Shown here one piece after another: positions 7,466-15,118 of a stretch of 23,900 nucleotides of DNA. The stretch's first letter is position 1. Every line of letters starts with the position of its first letter. The DNA is from JBNKDD01 sp050288085 (GTDB lineage Bacteria > Chloroflexota > Anaerolineae > Aggregatilineales > UBA3940): assembly GCA_050288085.1 (NCBI GenBank), contig JBNKDD010000056.1:1-23900 (forward strand), in the 5' to 3' direction. The translations under genes and the position numbers were made by a program. The notes under the pieces were generated by a model. It saw nothing but the letters and a program-made list of their open reading frames with translations, was not told the DNA's origin and did no database searches.

Positions 7466-8119
7466 TCACACCGGTTTCTCTTGCCGGTTGATGATTTTTA
7501 GCACCGTACCACTCACTATCAAGGCAAGAGCAATCACCCACCAATAGGTGCATAACCAATACACCCAGCTATATTTCCCCAGATTAACCCTCAGAATGGC
7601 GGGCTTATCGATTGTAAACTTTGTTTTACCCTCCGCATCGATTACAAATAAAGTCCAACGCTTGACGTATCGATAATCAAAATCAAAACCTTTTGACGAA
7701 TGACAGGCGGCGGTTGATTGTGTATACAGAATTTCTTCCGGGATGGATTCTGTTTGCCTGGTATCGACCTCATAGGCATAACAATCCTTTGAAAGGCCAG
7801 CATAGCAGTAGTGGATGAATGATCCATCTTCTGACCAGAGAAGGTTTACGATATCAGGCCCGATTGACCAGTCGGTGATTGGCCTCAGGTCTTCACCTTC
7901 TTCGTTGACGAGATAAATACGGTCGTCTCTGGCATCATGTGAGGTTACGAAAGTTAACAGCTTCCCATCTGGTGACCAGACGGCCATGCCGAAGTAGTAT
8001 TCCTCGAATGATGCCTCAAGAGCCGTAATGGGGATAAACATCATGATGGGGGTTAGCAAGCAAGCAAACGCTCCGGCGATCAAGAGTGCCTTTGCCAGAA
8101 TGACTCTATTCATCTTCAT
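7466..8119 (-). CDS. Membrane protein with PD40/TolB-like propeller segment
   Basis: A 217-residue protein with one N-terminal membrane segment (about residues 8-32) and one near the C-terminus (about 185-207). The loop between carries WSPDGKLLTFVTS and LLWSEDGSFIHYC, two blades of the PD40/TolB-like beta-propeller type. Two blades cannot close a propeller, so this is either a fragment or a two-blade module. TATACT on the minus strand lies six bases before the ATG, which would fit a leaderless transcript, but the -35 region is not convincing. Function unknown. Confidence 0.65.
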   Translation of the reverse strand: MKMNRVILAKALLIAGAFACLLTPIMMFIPITALEASFEEYYFGMAVWSPDGKLLTFVTSHDARDDRIYLVNEEGEDLRPITDWSIGPDIVNLLWSEDGSFIHYCYAGLSKDCYAYEVDTRQTESIPEEILYTQSTAACHSSKGFDFDYRYVKRWTLFVIDAEGKTKFTIDKPAILRVNLGKYSWVYWLCTYWWVIALALIVSGTVLKIINRQEKPV

Positions 8120-8212
8120 GCTGATAGTATATGATGGGAGAGTCTGAGTACACTTGCTGCTTTACCCCCGATTTTCCCCCGCCTGCACATCGGTGCGTGG
8201 CATGGCAGCAAA

Positions 8213-8545
8213 ATGCAGGTTATCGCCCGTGTTAGGATGCAGTATAGACCTGTGTGGCCGGTCGGCGAGAGCCACCGGTTTACGCAGAGCCGTGTCATTC
8301 AGTATCCTTGGCTCAACTTGTTGCAAGCTGGGCGAGAACGCTTCGAGCACCTGGCCTACCGGTTAGGCAGACAAAAAGCGGCCACCGCCATTGCCCGCAA
8401 ACTGCTGGCGGTTGTCTAGCATGTATTGACCAAAAAGGCCGCCGACCGGAATGCCGACCACAACACCGTCGCGAAAAGTAGGATGTTGTGGGGGCACCGC
8501 AACCGGCTGGCGACCTCCCTGGGCATGAAGCCTGCCGAATTCACC
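8213..8545 (+). pseudogene. Decayed transposase C-terminus, IS110/IS116-like
   Basis: A frame from about 8213 reads YRLGRQKAATAIARKLLAVV, then an in-frame TAG at 8417-8419, then HVLTKKAADRNADHNTVAKS in the same frame. In IS110/IS116/IS902-type transposases this late region typically runs RKKA-AHKLL-W-HVL without a break, so the TAG probably replaces a Trp codon (TGG). I cannot follow a convincing match upstream of about 8320, nor any terminal repeats. It fills most of the 440-base stretch between the two minus-strand genes (8120-8558); the remaining DNA of that gap shows nothing I can support. Confidence 0.5.
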
Positions 8546-8558
8546 TGGCAGAATCTTG

Positions 8559-9290
8559 TCACTTCTCAATCCCCCAGGGATCTTCCACCTCCTGTTCGGG
8601 AGCCAACTCCCATTCGTCACCCAGGCTCGGCGGCATTTCAGAGGGAAGTGATCTCATCAACCAACTGCTATCTAGATCGTGTGGAGAGATCGGTGAGAAC
8701 AGAAAAACTTCGAAAGTATCTCCAAAAATCATATCAACTACTGCTAACAGACCTTCTTCCGCCCAGATCAGGCTGCGATCCAGGTATTGAGTTGTCCATG
8801 TCACACGGTCTGGCGGACCATATTCGGCTACCCATTCATCAACATTTGAAGGCCAGTCAAGATCATCAGTGTTCAAGACGCTAAGTACCATGGCATCAGT
8901 AAAGCAGGCTTCAACTACTACCCAATCCTCAGGATTACCAGGAGTGCGCTCTGAGTTGAGAAGATGTAAGTTTCCCGCATAAGTATTCCAACCTACAGTT
9001 GCAGATGGGAGTTCTCTCAAAAGGTCAGTATAGGTTGATATGCCAATTGTCAGGCTTCTCCAGGATGGTCCAGGAATTACTGGAGAATCAATCAGGGCAC
9101 AATTTGGGCTTTCCGGCATAAGGGAAGGTGGGCCGGTCGGTGTACTGCCCCAATTTGGAATATCAGGAGTTGCATGATTCATTTCATCGTTGGATGCTAT
9201 AGAAGAACATGCATTAAGAAAAATACCTGATATACACATGATGGTGATCAGCAAAAAGTGAAGCATTGTAATCTTTCTCTTGACTTTCAT
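8559..9290 (-). CDS. Predicted lipoprotein linked to the Rhs tip
   Basis: A 243-residue protein with a basic N-terminus, a hydrophobic core and lipobox LNAC (Cys28), so it should be exported and lipid-anchored. A Ser/Pro/Thr-rich linker follows, then a globular part with LTIGISTYTDLLRELP and EYGPPDRVTW; this resembles the short GxS-x-D-L helix/strand pattern of BamE/OmlA-like and other small envelope proteins, but I cannot assign a family. Its ATG overlaps the stop of the upstream Rhs-tip reading frame by four bases (ATGA), which suggests coupled translation. An immunity or partner role is therefore possible but unproven. The C-terminus is rich in Glu, Pro and Trp. Confidence 0.7.
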   Translation of the reverse strand: MKVKRKITMLHFLLITIMCISGIFLNACSSIASNDEMNHATPDIPNWGSTPTGPPSLMPESPNCALIDSPVIPGPSWRSLTIGISTYTDLLRELPSATVGWNTYAGNLHLLNSERTPGNPEDWVVVEACFTDAMVLSVLNTDDLDWPSNVDEWVAEYGPPDRVTWTTQYLDRSLIWAEEGLLAVVDMIFGDTFEVFLFSPISPHDLDSSWLMRSLPSEMPPSLGDEWELAPEQEVEDPWGIEK

Positions 9291-10087
9291 GGCAGTAATC
9301 CAAGCGCTTGATCATGGAAAATCTGGTCTAGAGGTAATCCATTAGAAGGTGAAGTAATATCCTGTAGAGAAACAGGATCGTTTCGATCGGGTGGGTCGCC
9401 ATATCCCACCTGTTTCCAGATGTATACCGCGAATGTCTCTGCGACGTACTCTCCAATTTCTCCTTCTCGAGCTCGAAGAGTTGGTGATCCGTTGGTATCC
9501 CAACGTTGTTGGTAGAACTCTTGTAACACTGTTCTGGGTTGTTTCTCGAGAAAATGATCCAGGCGATGTCCATACTCATGTATAAGAGTCATTTGTTTTC
9601 CCTCTCCACTTTTCTTGGTCCATGCATTACCAATAAGAAGTGCATATGAAACATCTTGAAATGATGTTTTATCCCCACAAAAGCCCCCTGGGCAATGCTG
9701 TGCAGCATAACTGTCATAGGAGTTAATAACATCAACTCGGGCTAAGACCCCACCACGGGTTAATGCAACAGTAGCAAGATGACCAAGCACCTCGTCTATT
9801 TTGCGGAGGGCAGTTCTGATACTCCCAATTTCATTATAGTGCCATGTTTTAACCTGTGGTGTGACACCTGCATAGGGCCCCTTTCCACTAATTGGCCCTA
9901 ATGTGTCGAACAAGCAGGTAGAATTATCGTAAAGGATTATTGGACATTCAGAACTATAAGTTCTCCGAAGCAGCCAATATACGTATAGTCCGTAATCTCT
10001 CTCTATTTCAGAAACCATTGCCAAGCAATACTCAGTTGATCTGAAATCATTGTCAGCACCACACAATCCACTCGGATCGGTGAACAT
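9287..10087 (-). CDS. Orphan Rhs C-terminal domain with metallopeptidase-like motif
   Basis: A 266-residue frame starting at an ATG inside the Rhs core signature (FTDPSG at residues 2-7). After this boundary, where polymorphic toxin domains begin, comes a domain containing LIHEYGHRLDHF (HExxH at residues 170-174) and EYVAETFA (E217), the HExxH...E spacing of gluzincin-type zinc peptidases. Six Cys lie in the region, including AQHCPGGFCG. The frame upstream continues the Rhs core but holds a stop codon, and there is no Shine-Dalgarno sequence before this ATG, so whether it is translated is uncertain. The lipoprotein gene overlaps its stop. I read it as a detached or stored Rhs toxin tip; a non-toxin exported peptidase is an alternative. 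Confidence 0.68.
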   Translation of the reverse strand: MFTDPSGLCGADNDFRSTEYCLAMVSEIERDYGLYVYWLLRRTYSSECPIILYDNSTCLFDTLGPISGKGPYAGVTPQVKTWHYNEIGSIRTALRKIDEVLGHLATVALTRGGVLARVDVINSYDSYAAQHCPGGFCGDKTSFQDVSYALLIGNAWTKKSGEGKQMTLIHEYGHRLDHFLEKQPRTVLQEFYQQRWDTNGSPTLRAREGEIGEYVAETFAVYIWKQVGYGDPPDRNDPVSLQDITSPSNGLPLDQIFHDQALGLLP

Positions 10088-10231
10088 GACCAGATTTGAT
10101 CTACCATATTGATATGGATTTTGCTCTTGCCTGGATGGGTCAAGCTAGAAGAAGCGGCCCAACTTCGGGTTATAGTAGCGTGCCCGGAGGTAAAAAAGTC
10201 CTATTGAGTCTGTATACTCATTGGTGTAACT
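10088..10231 (-). pseudogene. Rhs core remnant with in-frame stop
   Basis: In frame with the downstream metallopeptidase domain, the minus strand encodes NEYTDSIGLFYLRARYYNP, KLGRFF, a TAG (10145-10147), then LDPSRQEQNPYQYGRSNLV. This is the Rhs-repeat-associated core that normally precedes the toxin tip. The stop replaces the residue before LDP. Homology begins abruptly at about 10231, next to the radical SAM terminator, so the long repeat part of the Rhs protein is absent from this locus. It is either the remains of a deleted Rhs gene or an orphan cassette that could recombine with a full-length Rhs gene elsewhere. Confidence 0.75.
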
Positions 10232-10240
10232 CGTAACTCA

Positions 10241-10270
10241 AAAAGGCGCACCATAAGCGGCGCGCCTTTT
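10241..10270. terminator. Rho-independent terminator of the radical SAM gene
   Basis: AAAAGGCGC (10241-10249) pairs perfectly with GCGCCTTTT (10262-10270) around a 12-base loop. It is 21 bases beyond the minus-strand stop at 10291. Read on the minus strand it ends in a T-run, a standard intrinsic terminator; being A/T-flanked on both sides it could work in both directions. Confidence 0.85.
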
Positions 10271-10290
10271 GTCTATCATGAATTGAAACG

Positions 10291-11883
10291 TCAGGCCATC
10301 TCGTTGCTGCGGCGGCGGGGACGGGTCATGGTGCGCAGCCAGGCGATGTGTTTTTGATTTTCCAGCAGGTGCAGCCCTTGCTTGGTGTGGTGATAGGCAT
10401 ACTGCCTGAACATCGGGATGATGAACACCGAGCGCAGCCGCATCCATTTACGTTTGTCGAGTGCATTCTGAAGCACAATCGGGATGTTCAACCGCAGCTT
10501 GGGGATCAGGGCCATCACCGCGACTTTCGGGATAGCGATCCGAACCTTGCGCTCACGGAAGAACAGGTCAAACAGGAAGGGCAGTTCGTGCCGGATGTTG
10601 CGGAGCAGCATCCGGAAGGCGCGGCGCGGTGCATAGAAACGCAGCATGGCCTGGAAGGAAGCCATCTGCAGCTCGTAGGGGGACATGTTCTTCGGCTCGA
10701 TCACCACGCGGTGACCGTCATACAGTCCCCAATCATGGGAGATGATCCGGTCTTCGGCCTGCATCTGATCGTAGAATTCCGTGCCGGGGAAGGGGATAAT
10801 CGTCATGAACTGCACGGTGTCAATCTCGTTATCGATGGCGAAATCAACTGTGGTGCGGATCGTTTCGAGCGTATCGGAATCGCAGCCGAGAACAAACATG
10901 CCGTGAATCGGGATGTTGTAGGCGTGGAAAGCCTTGATCGAATCCTGGATATCCTCGACCGTTTGTGACTTGTTGTATTCTTCGAGTGCCGCCGGGTTGA
11001 CCGACTCAAAGCCGCAGTAGACCCAACCGCAGTTGGTGTCCCGCATCAATTCGAGCAGTTCGGTATCCCATTCACCCGTCTTCTTGTTTTTGTAGACTGC
11101 TTCGGCCCGCATCTGCGCCGACCAGGGAATGTTCAGGCCGCGTTCTAACATGCCGCGCAATAATGCTTTGGTGCGGCGCTTATCGACTACAAAGTTATCG
11201 TCGTAGAAGAAAACATCCTTATCCTTCGGGATGGTCTCCAACTCGTCCAGCACATCTTCGACCGAGCGGGAGCGCACCTTGCGCCCGAACATCTTGATTA
11301 CCGAGCAGAAATTACAGTTAAAGGGGCAGCCCCACTGTGTCATGATCGGGACCGTGAACATATCTTCATGGCCTTCGATCAGGGTGGTGTCCGGCCAGGG
11401 TAGGGCCGCGAATTCTTCATTAGGGCAGTTGGGGCGATCAATGTTGTGGACGTGACCGTCCGGCCCGTGATACGATAGGCCAGCGATCTCGGATAGGTCG
11501 CCGCCGTTCTCTAAAACTTCGATCAACTGTACAATGGTGGCGTGGCCTTCGCCGCGCACCACGTAATCAGCGTGTTCGAGGGCTTCGTCTTGCATGAATG
11601 TGACATGCGAACCGCCAAATACCACCGTCTTGCCCTGCGACCGCAGTTTGTCGGCCATCTTATAGGCGGGCGGTGTGGTGCCGCTGGTGGTTGAGAAACC
11701 GATCAGATCGGCTTTCGCCAGATCATCCCAGTCTATCGGAGCTAATGTCTCAACGTAGATTTTGACATCATGGCCCCGGTCTGCAAGCATCCTGCCGATC
11801 AGAGGGAGGCCCAATCGGGGGAGCTTGGAATGGTCGTAAACATTGAAGCTGGTTGCTTTTGTTTCAATTAATCTGATGCGCAT
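10291..11883 (-). CDS. Cobalamin-binding-type radical SAM protein (BchE-like class B)
   Basis: A 530-residue protein. Residues 1-150 form a B12-binding-like Rossmann domain (LPRLGLPLIGRML, GFSTTSGTTPPAY, VVRGEGH) without the DxHxxG His ligand, as is usual for BchE-type enzymes. The radical SAM core follows: CPFNCNFC (C186, C190, C193) binds the 4Fe-4S cluster, with later VYCGFESVNP and FVLGCDSDTLETI strands. A C-terminal Arg-rich region of about 120 residues ends in RPRRRS. The family includes methyltransferases and cyclases acting on lipids, pigments and antibiotics; the substrate here is not evident. GGAAGG precedes the ATG. It is transcribed alone, from a promoter region with twin operators (11929-11988), and ends at a good terminator. 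Confidence 0.88.
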   Translation of the reverse strand: MRIRLIETKATSFNVYDHSKLPRLGLPLIGRMLADRGHDVKIYVETLAPIDWDDLAKADLIGFSTTSGTTPPAYKMADKLRSQGKTVVFGGSHVTFMQDEALEHADYVVRGEGHATIVQLIEVLENGGDLSEIAGLSYHGPDGHVHNIDRPNCPNEEFAALPWPDTTLIEGHEDMFTVPIMTQWGCPFNCNFCSVIKMFGRKVRSRSVEDVLDELETIPKDKDVFFYDDNFVVDKRRTKALLRGMLERGLNIPWSAQMRAEAVYKNKKTGEWDTELLELMRDTNCGWVYCGFESVNPAALEEYNKSQTVEDIQDSIKAFHAYNIPIHGMFVLGCDSDTLETIRTTVDFAIDNEIDTVQFMTIIPFPGTEFYDQMQAEDRIISHDWGLYDGHRVVIEPKNMSPYELQMASFQAMLRFYAPRRAFRMLLRNIRHELPFLFDLFFRERKVRIAIPKVAVMALIPKLRLNIPIVLQNALDKRKWMRLRSVFIIPMFRQYAYHHTKQGLHLLENQKHIAWLRTMTRPRRRSNEMA

Positions 11884-11928
11884 AATCTACACCTTCCAAT
11901 GGATATTTTTTGATGTGATGACCCCAAC

Positions 11929-11988
11929 ATTATACTGGTCTTACCAGTGTTGTTGTAAATTTTAACACTGGTAAGACCAGTCTGTCAA
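11929..11988 (-). promoter_or_regulatory. Two overlapping promoters with twin FadR/PdhR-like operators
   Basis: A perfect 18-base inverted repeat, ACTGGTCTTACCAGTGTT (11934-11951) and its complement (11964-11981), flanks a 12-base spacer. Each arm is itself an operator, ACTGGT-N3-ACCAGT, with centres 33 bases apart, about three helical turns. This TGGT-N3-ACCA form is the one bound by GntR proteins of the FadR/PdhR/LldR group. On the minus strand, TTGACA (complement of 11983-11988) and TTAAAA (11960-11965) lie 17 apart with one operator exactly in the spacer. A consensus TATAAT (11929-11934) lies just downstream of the other. No GntR gene is in the window. Confidence 0.8.
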
Positions 11989-12032
11989 TGAATTTAGTAC
12001 CGAATTCTCATTTTTGGGGTGAGGCGAGCAGT

Positions 12033-12719
12033 TTAGCGGTCAGCCTCAGGTCCGGTCAGGGGACGATCTGAGGTGTTTTCGCCCTTGCGCAGCATCAGAT
12101 ATAAGCCGCCCGCGATCAGAACTACCGGGATCACGTAGAGTAACTGTTGGATCAAGAGACCGATCCCAACCGACGCCAGTATACCGCCGGGGATCAGCGC
12201 CCACCAGTGTTCACGCCGCTTGAAGTAAAGGTAGAAGAACGGCAGCGCAATAGCAAGCGGTATGAAGACTCCCAGCGTGTCGCCATGTCGGAACAGTACA
12301 TCGTCTAACAAAACGCTGATGGCTGCAATAAACATGATGTAAGCCGGGATGAGTGCCCACCAGTGTTCTTTATTTCTCAGGTAAACGTAGAAGAAGGCCA
12401 TGCCAATGGCAGCAGGGTAATAAATGCCCATCAGGTCATCGAGGCGGAGGAAATCTTCCAGCAATAGCCCGCCAGCGACCACCCACAAAACGTAGGTGGG
12501 GATCAATGCCCACCAATGGTTGCGGTCGTGCAGGTAAATGGCAAAGAAAGTTGTGCCGATCCCACCGACGATCACCACCGGCAGCAGCGCGTCGAAGTCG
12601 AAGAATCTGCCCTGTCCCAGGAAAAATACCGCACCGAGGACGATCAGGATCACCCCGGCCAGCCAGCTATGCCCGAATGCTCCTCTGGGCTGATTTTCTC
12701 CGTGTGATTGCATCTCCAT
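12033..12719 (-). CDS. Multi-pass membrane protein with WWALIP repeats (tandem copy 2)
   Basis: A 228-residue hydrophobic protein. It opens with WLAGVILIVLGAVFFLG and then repeats a unit of about 50 residues three times, each with a charged turn plus HWWALIP (NHWWALIPTY, EHWWALIPAY, EHWWALIPGG) followed by two membrane segments. It ends with a soluble tail TGPEADR. No enzyme motif is visible. The opening resembles the LiaI/LiaF-type and DUF5668 small membrane domains, which sense or shape envelope state, but this is only a resemblance. GGGAG lies seven bases before the ATG. It follows a paralogue on the same strand, with a hairpin in the 68-base gap. Confidence 0.8.
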   Translation of the reverse strand: MEMQSHGENQPRGAFGHSWLAGVILIVLGAVFFLGQGRFFDFDALLPVVIVGGIGTTFFAIYLHDRNHWWALIPTYVLWVVAGGLLLEDFLRLDDLMGIYYPAAIGMAFFYVYLRNKEHWWALIPAYIMFIAAISVLLDDVLFRHGDTLGVFIPLAIALPFFYLYFKRREHWWALIPGGILASVGIGLLIQQLLYVIPVVLIAGGLYLMLRKGENTSDRPLTGPEADR

Positions 12720-12742
12720 TGTGTTGCTCCCTTATTGAACAA

Positions 12743-12767
12743 TGGGAGCGTGTCAACCACGCTCCCA
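12743..12767 (-). terminator. Perfect hairpin between the two membrane-protein genes
   Basis: TGGGAGCGTG (12743-12752) pairs perfectly with CACGCTCCCA (12758-12767) around a five-base loop. It lies between the upstream gene's stop (12788) and the Shine-Dalgarno sequence of the next. On the minus strand it is followed by TTGTTC, not a strong U-run, so it may reduce rather than stop read-through, setting different levels for the two proteins. Confidence 0.6.
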
Positions 12768-12787
12768 TGCTCAGTCATTAGTTATAG

Positions 12788-13357
12788 TTACTTATCGGCT
12801 TCCGGGCCGGTCTTGGGCAGGCTGCCGACCGGGATCATTTCCTTAACCGGTGAGCTGCCGTTTGAGCTGGGTACCACATCCGACTTATTGAAGTGCTGGA
12901 TGAGCAGGTAGCCACCGACCACGATCAGGATAGCCGGGATAATGGCCCACATGGCCGAAATCAGCAGACCGGCTGCAATAGCGGTCATGATACCGGCGGG
13001 GATCAGTGCCCACCAACGGGCTCGGTCATTCAGGTAGGTATACCAGAACGGGACGGCCACCGCGAAGGTCCAGTAGGCTCCAGACAGGTCCTCATTGAAC
13101 CAGAACATCATCTCAAATATAGTGCCAACGGCGATAGCTGCCATGATGTAACTCAGGAGCAGCAGGCCCTTCTTCTGATGACGGTTGTACATGCTGTAGA
13201 AAAACAGAGCCAGGCCGCCCATCACAGCCGCGCCGATCAGATCACCGACCATTCCACCGGGGAAGATGCGATCTAACAAAAACAGTGCCCCTAATACGAT
13301 CAGACCAATGCCCCACCACATATTACGTGAGCTTTGATTGTTGTTGGTTGTTTCCAT
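12788..13357 (-). CDS. Multi-pass membrane protein, paralogue (tandem copy 1)
   Basis: A 189-residue membrane protein from ATG 13357; an open frame extends 39 codons further but has no coding character, and AAGG precedes 13357. It begins METTNNNQ, then WWGIGLIVLGALFLLDRIFPGG, a near match in type to the opening of its neighbour. It keeps one clear ARWWALIPAGI motif and several membrane segments, and ends in TGPEADK, almost the same tail as the neighbour's TGPEADR. The conserved tail in two otherwise diverged proteins suggests a shared binding or sorting role. Predicted to sit in the cytoplasmic membrane with the tail exposed. Function unknown. Confidence 0.78.
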   Translation of the reverse strand: METTNNNQSSRNMWWGIGLIVLGALFLLDRIFPGGMVGDLIGAAVMGGLALFFYSMYNRHQKKGLLLLSYIMAAIAVGTIFEMMFWFNEDLSGAYWTFAVAVPFWYTYLNDRARWWALIPAGIMTAIAAGLLISAMWAIIPAILIVVGGYLLIQHFNKSDVVPSSNGSSPVKEMIPVGSLPKTGPEADK

Positions 13358-13516
13358 TTTCCTTATTCCTTCGTCAATTCCGTTTATGATCTCAGATTTT
13401 GATTTGTTATTCCTTACTACGCAGCAGGCCATAAAAAGGTTGTAAGTCGATTGGGAGTCGGGATTTGGAATCAAATGAGCGGACGGAAAGGTGTGGGGCG
13501 GGAGTTGCGCAGTTTA

Positions 13517-13655
13517 CCCTCCGATGAACGGTGACCTTCGGTCGCTCTCATCCGCCTCTCATGCGGATCAAACGGTCTGAGCCGTTCGCTTTGGGGCAAA
13601 CCGAGCGGCGCTTGGTAAAGCGCCGCTCAGATTAGGGGATAGTTACAAACTTCTG
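13517..13655 (+). repeat. Dispersed hairpin repeat, copy A
   Basis: This non-coding stretch fills the middle of the gap 13358-13699. It contains ATCCGC/GCGGAT and AACGG/CCGTT stems and a perfect 11-base stem, GAGCGGCGCTT (13603-13613) with AAGCGCCGCTC (13618-13628), around GGTA. It ends GATTAGGGGATAGTTACAAA-CTTCTG. The last part, from AGCGGCGCTTGGTAAAGC onward, matches copy B read on the minus strand. Nothing else in the gap is recognisable. Confidence 0.75.
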
Positions 13656-13699
13656 TGGACGTGCGTTATGAGTTAATAAGCGAAAATCATATGCTTAAG

Positions 13700-14473
13700 C
13701 TATTGATTCCACCCGACAAACGTTGTAGCAAGATCACTGGTGTAACCATGATGCCCGGTAAATAGGTATTCAATACCGTTCAAATTTGCAAGCTTTTGCA
13801 TAGACTCATTCTGGGCGTCTCGATCCATATAGTAGATTAATAATGCAAACAATCCACTACCAGTGTATGCTTCTCCCTTGTCTAACCCCATTGTGTCACC
13901 AACGAAGAGATATTTATCGTCAATGATAAAGCTCATGGAGCCCGGTGTGTGACCGGGTGTCAGAACCCCTTCAACTTTTAAGCCCAGAAGGTCCATCACC
14001 TGCCCATCAGTGATTATCGTATAGTCATAGTCTAATGTGTTATATGAATTCATAAAACGGGCAGTGCGCCCGTCGATCATTTGCTCTTCCGCTTCAGATA
14101 TATAAATCGCAGCATTATTAAACAGGCTGAGTGCTCCAATGTGATCAGTATCAGTATGAGTGAGCAGCACAACTGCTACATCCTGCGGATCGATGTTAAG
14201 CTTATCAAACTCCGGCTGAACCAGATCAGGTGCAGCGCCCGCATCAATGGCAAGGTAGTGATCACCGCTTTTGACCAGGTACATATAAACTGAGCCCCCG
14301 GCAGGAGCAATGTTCTGAATAATATAGACATTCTCGGTGATTTCCTGTGTCCCTACAGACTTCATCTTACTGACTTCTCTTTGCAGGCTGAAATACATAA
14401 CAGCCACAAACAAAATTACCAGGCCAAGCACAACACCAATACTGATTAACCCTATTCTTAAGATTCTGTTCAT
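13700..14473 (-). CDS. Membrane-anchored MBL-fold hydrolase
   Basis: From ATG 14473, which has GGAGGGG seven bases upstream, the protein has 257 residues; the frame is open 14 codons further, but that overlaps the tetR gene. One membrane segment (IGLISIGVVLGLVILFVAVMY) near the N-terminus anchors the hydrolase domain. Metal-site motifs are LTHTDTDHIG (HxDxDH variant), TPGHTPGS, VGDTMG and TGHHG. It is only distantly related to the tandem MBL pair at 3751-5110. It directly follows a TetR gene on the same strand, so it is probably induced when that repressor releases. DNA is noticeably more AT-rich than the genes around the window ends. Substrate unknown. Confidence 0.85.
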   Translation of the reverse strand: MNRILRIGLISIGVVLGLVILFVAVMYFSLQREVSKMKSVGTQEITENVYIIQNIAPAGGSVYMYLVKSGDHYLAIDAGAAPDLVQPEFDKLNIDPQDVAVVLLTHTDTDHIGALSLFNNAAIYISEAEEQMIDGRTARFMNSYNTLDYDYTIITDGQVMDLLGLKVEGVLTPGHTPGSMSFIIDDKYLFVGDTMGLDKGEAYTGSGLFALLIYYMDRDAQNESMQKLANLNGIEYLFTGHHGYTSDLATTFVGWNQ

Positions 14474-14495
14474 TCTCAACCCCTCCGGTTGTGGT

Positions 14496-15095
14496 TTACT
14501 CACCGCTGATCCCATCCAGAATCAGCGAGATGGCGAACACGATCTCTTCCTCAATCTTCTGATAGTCAGTTTCCATGAATTGAAAAGATGCTTCCTGCAT
14601 GGCTTTGTGCTTGAGCGCATTGGCTATTGTCAGAATTGTTTCCGCGATACGCCTGGTATCACATGGTTTGAACTCACCACTTTCAACACACTTCTGTATG
14701 ATCTCATCAAGGTATTCCGCCTCCATTTCGCATACCTTTTGGGCAAGTTCTGTAAACTTCGGGACTTCACTGGTGAAAGTGTCCTTCGTCAGATTAGTCA
14801 GATTGACCATTGACTTCATCTGGTGGATACGTTCGCGTTGGAAAGCAAGTATCTGCTCACGGCATCCCGGTACATCATGAATCTGTGCTCGTAAAAGTTC
14901 AAGGCTTTCCTCCGATTCACGGAAGATCACCGCGGCAAAGATAGCTTCTTTATTTTTGTAGTAGTAATACAATGAAGCCTTATTTAAGCCGGTCAGCTTA
15001 CCAATATCATCAAGTGTGGTTTTCTCGTAACCATAGCGTGCGAAGCATTCTTTCGCTGCTTGCAGAATTTGCTTTTCTTTCTCAGAGTAGCTCAT
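14496..15095 (-). CDS. TetR/AcrR-family regulator of the MBL operon
   Basis: A 199-residue protein with the TetR helix-turn-helix in residues 5-53 (EKQILQAAKECFARYGYEKT, then LDDIGKLTGLNKASLYYYYKNKEAI). The C-terminal part is ligand-binding and unassigned. The promoter just upstream lies inside a perfect 14-base inverted repeat, so autoregulation is likely. The membrane-anchored MBL gene starts 23 bases after its stop codon, giving a two-gene operon. It is not closely similar to the first TetR, and the operators differ completely. Base composition is AT-richer than neighbours, like the MBL gene, which fits joint acquisition. Confidence 0.9.
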   Translation of the reverse strand: MSYSEKEKQILQAAKECFARYGYEKTTLDDIGKLTGLNKASLYYYYKNKEAIFAAVIFRESEESLELLRAQIHDVPGCREQILAFQRERIHQMKSMVNLTNLTKDTFTSEVPKFTELAQKVCEMEAEYLDEIIQKCVESGEFKPCDTRRIAETILTIANALKHKAMQEASFQFMETDYQKIEEEIVFAISLILDGISGE

Positions 15096-15118
15096 GAATA
15101 CTCACCTTCTCAAACTTT

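Noticed and set aside
10348..10968. A 206-codon plus-strand frame opposite the radical SAM gene
   Set aside because: It is antisense to a gene with a complete CxxxCxxC motif and promoter, and has the His/Gln-rich look of a shadow.
13358..13474. N-terminal extension of the second membrane protein (39 codons)
   Set aside because: No coding character or ribosome site; the METTNNNQ start is supported by the hydrophobic segment that follows it.
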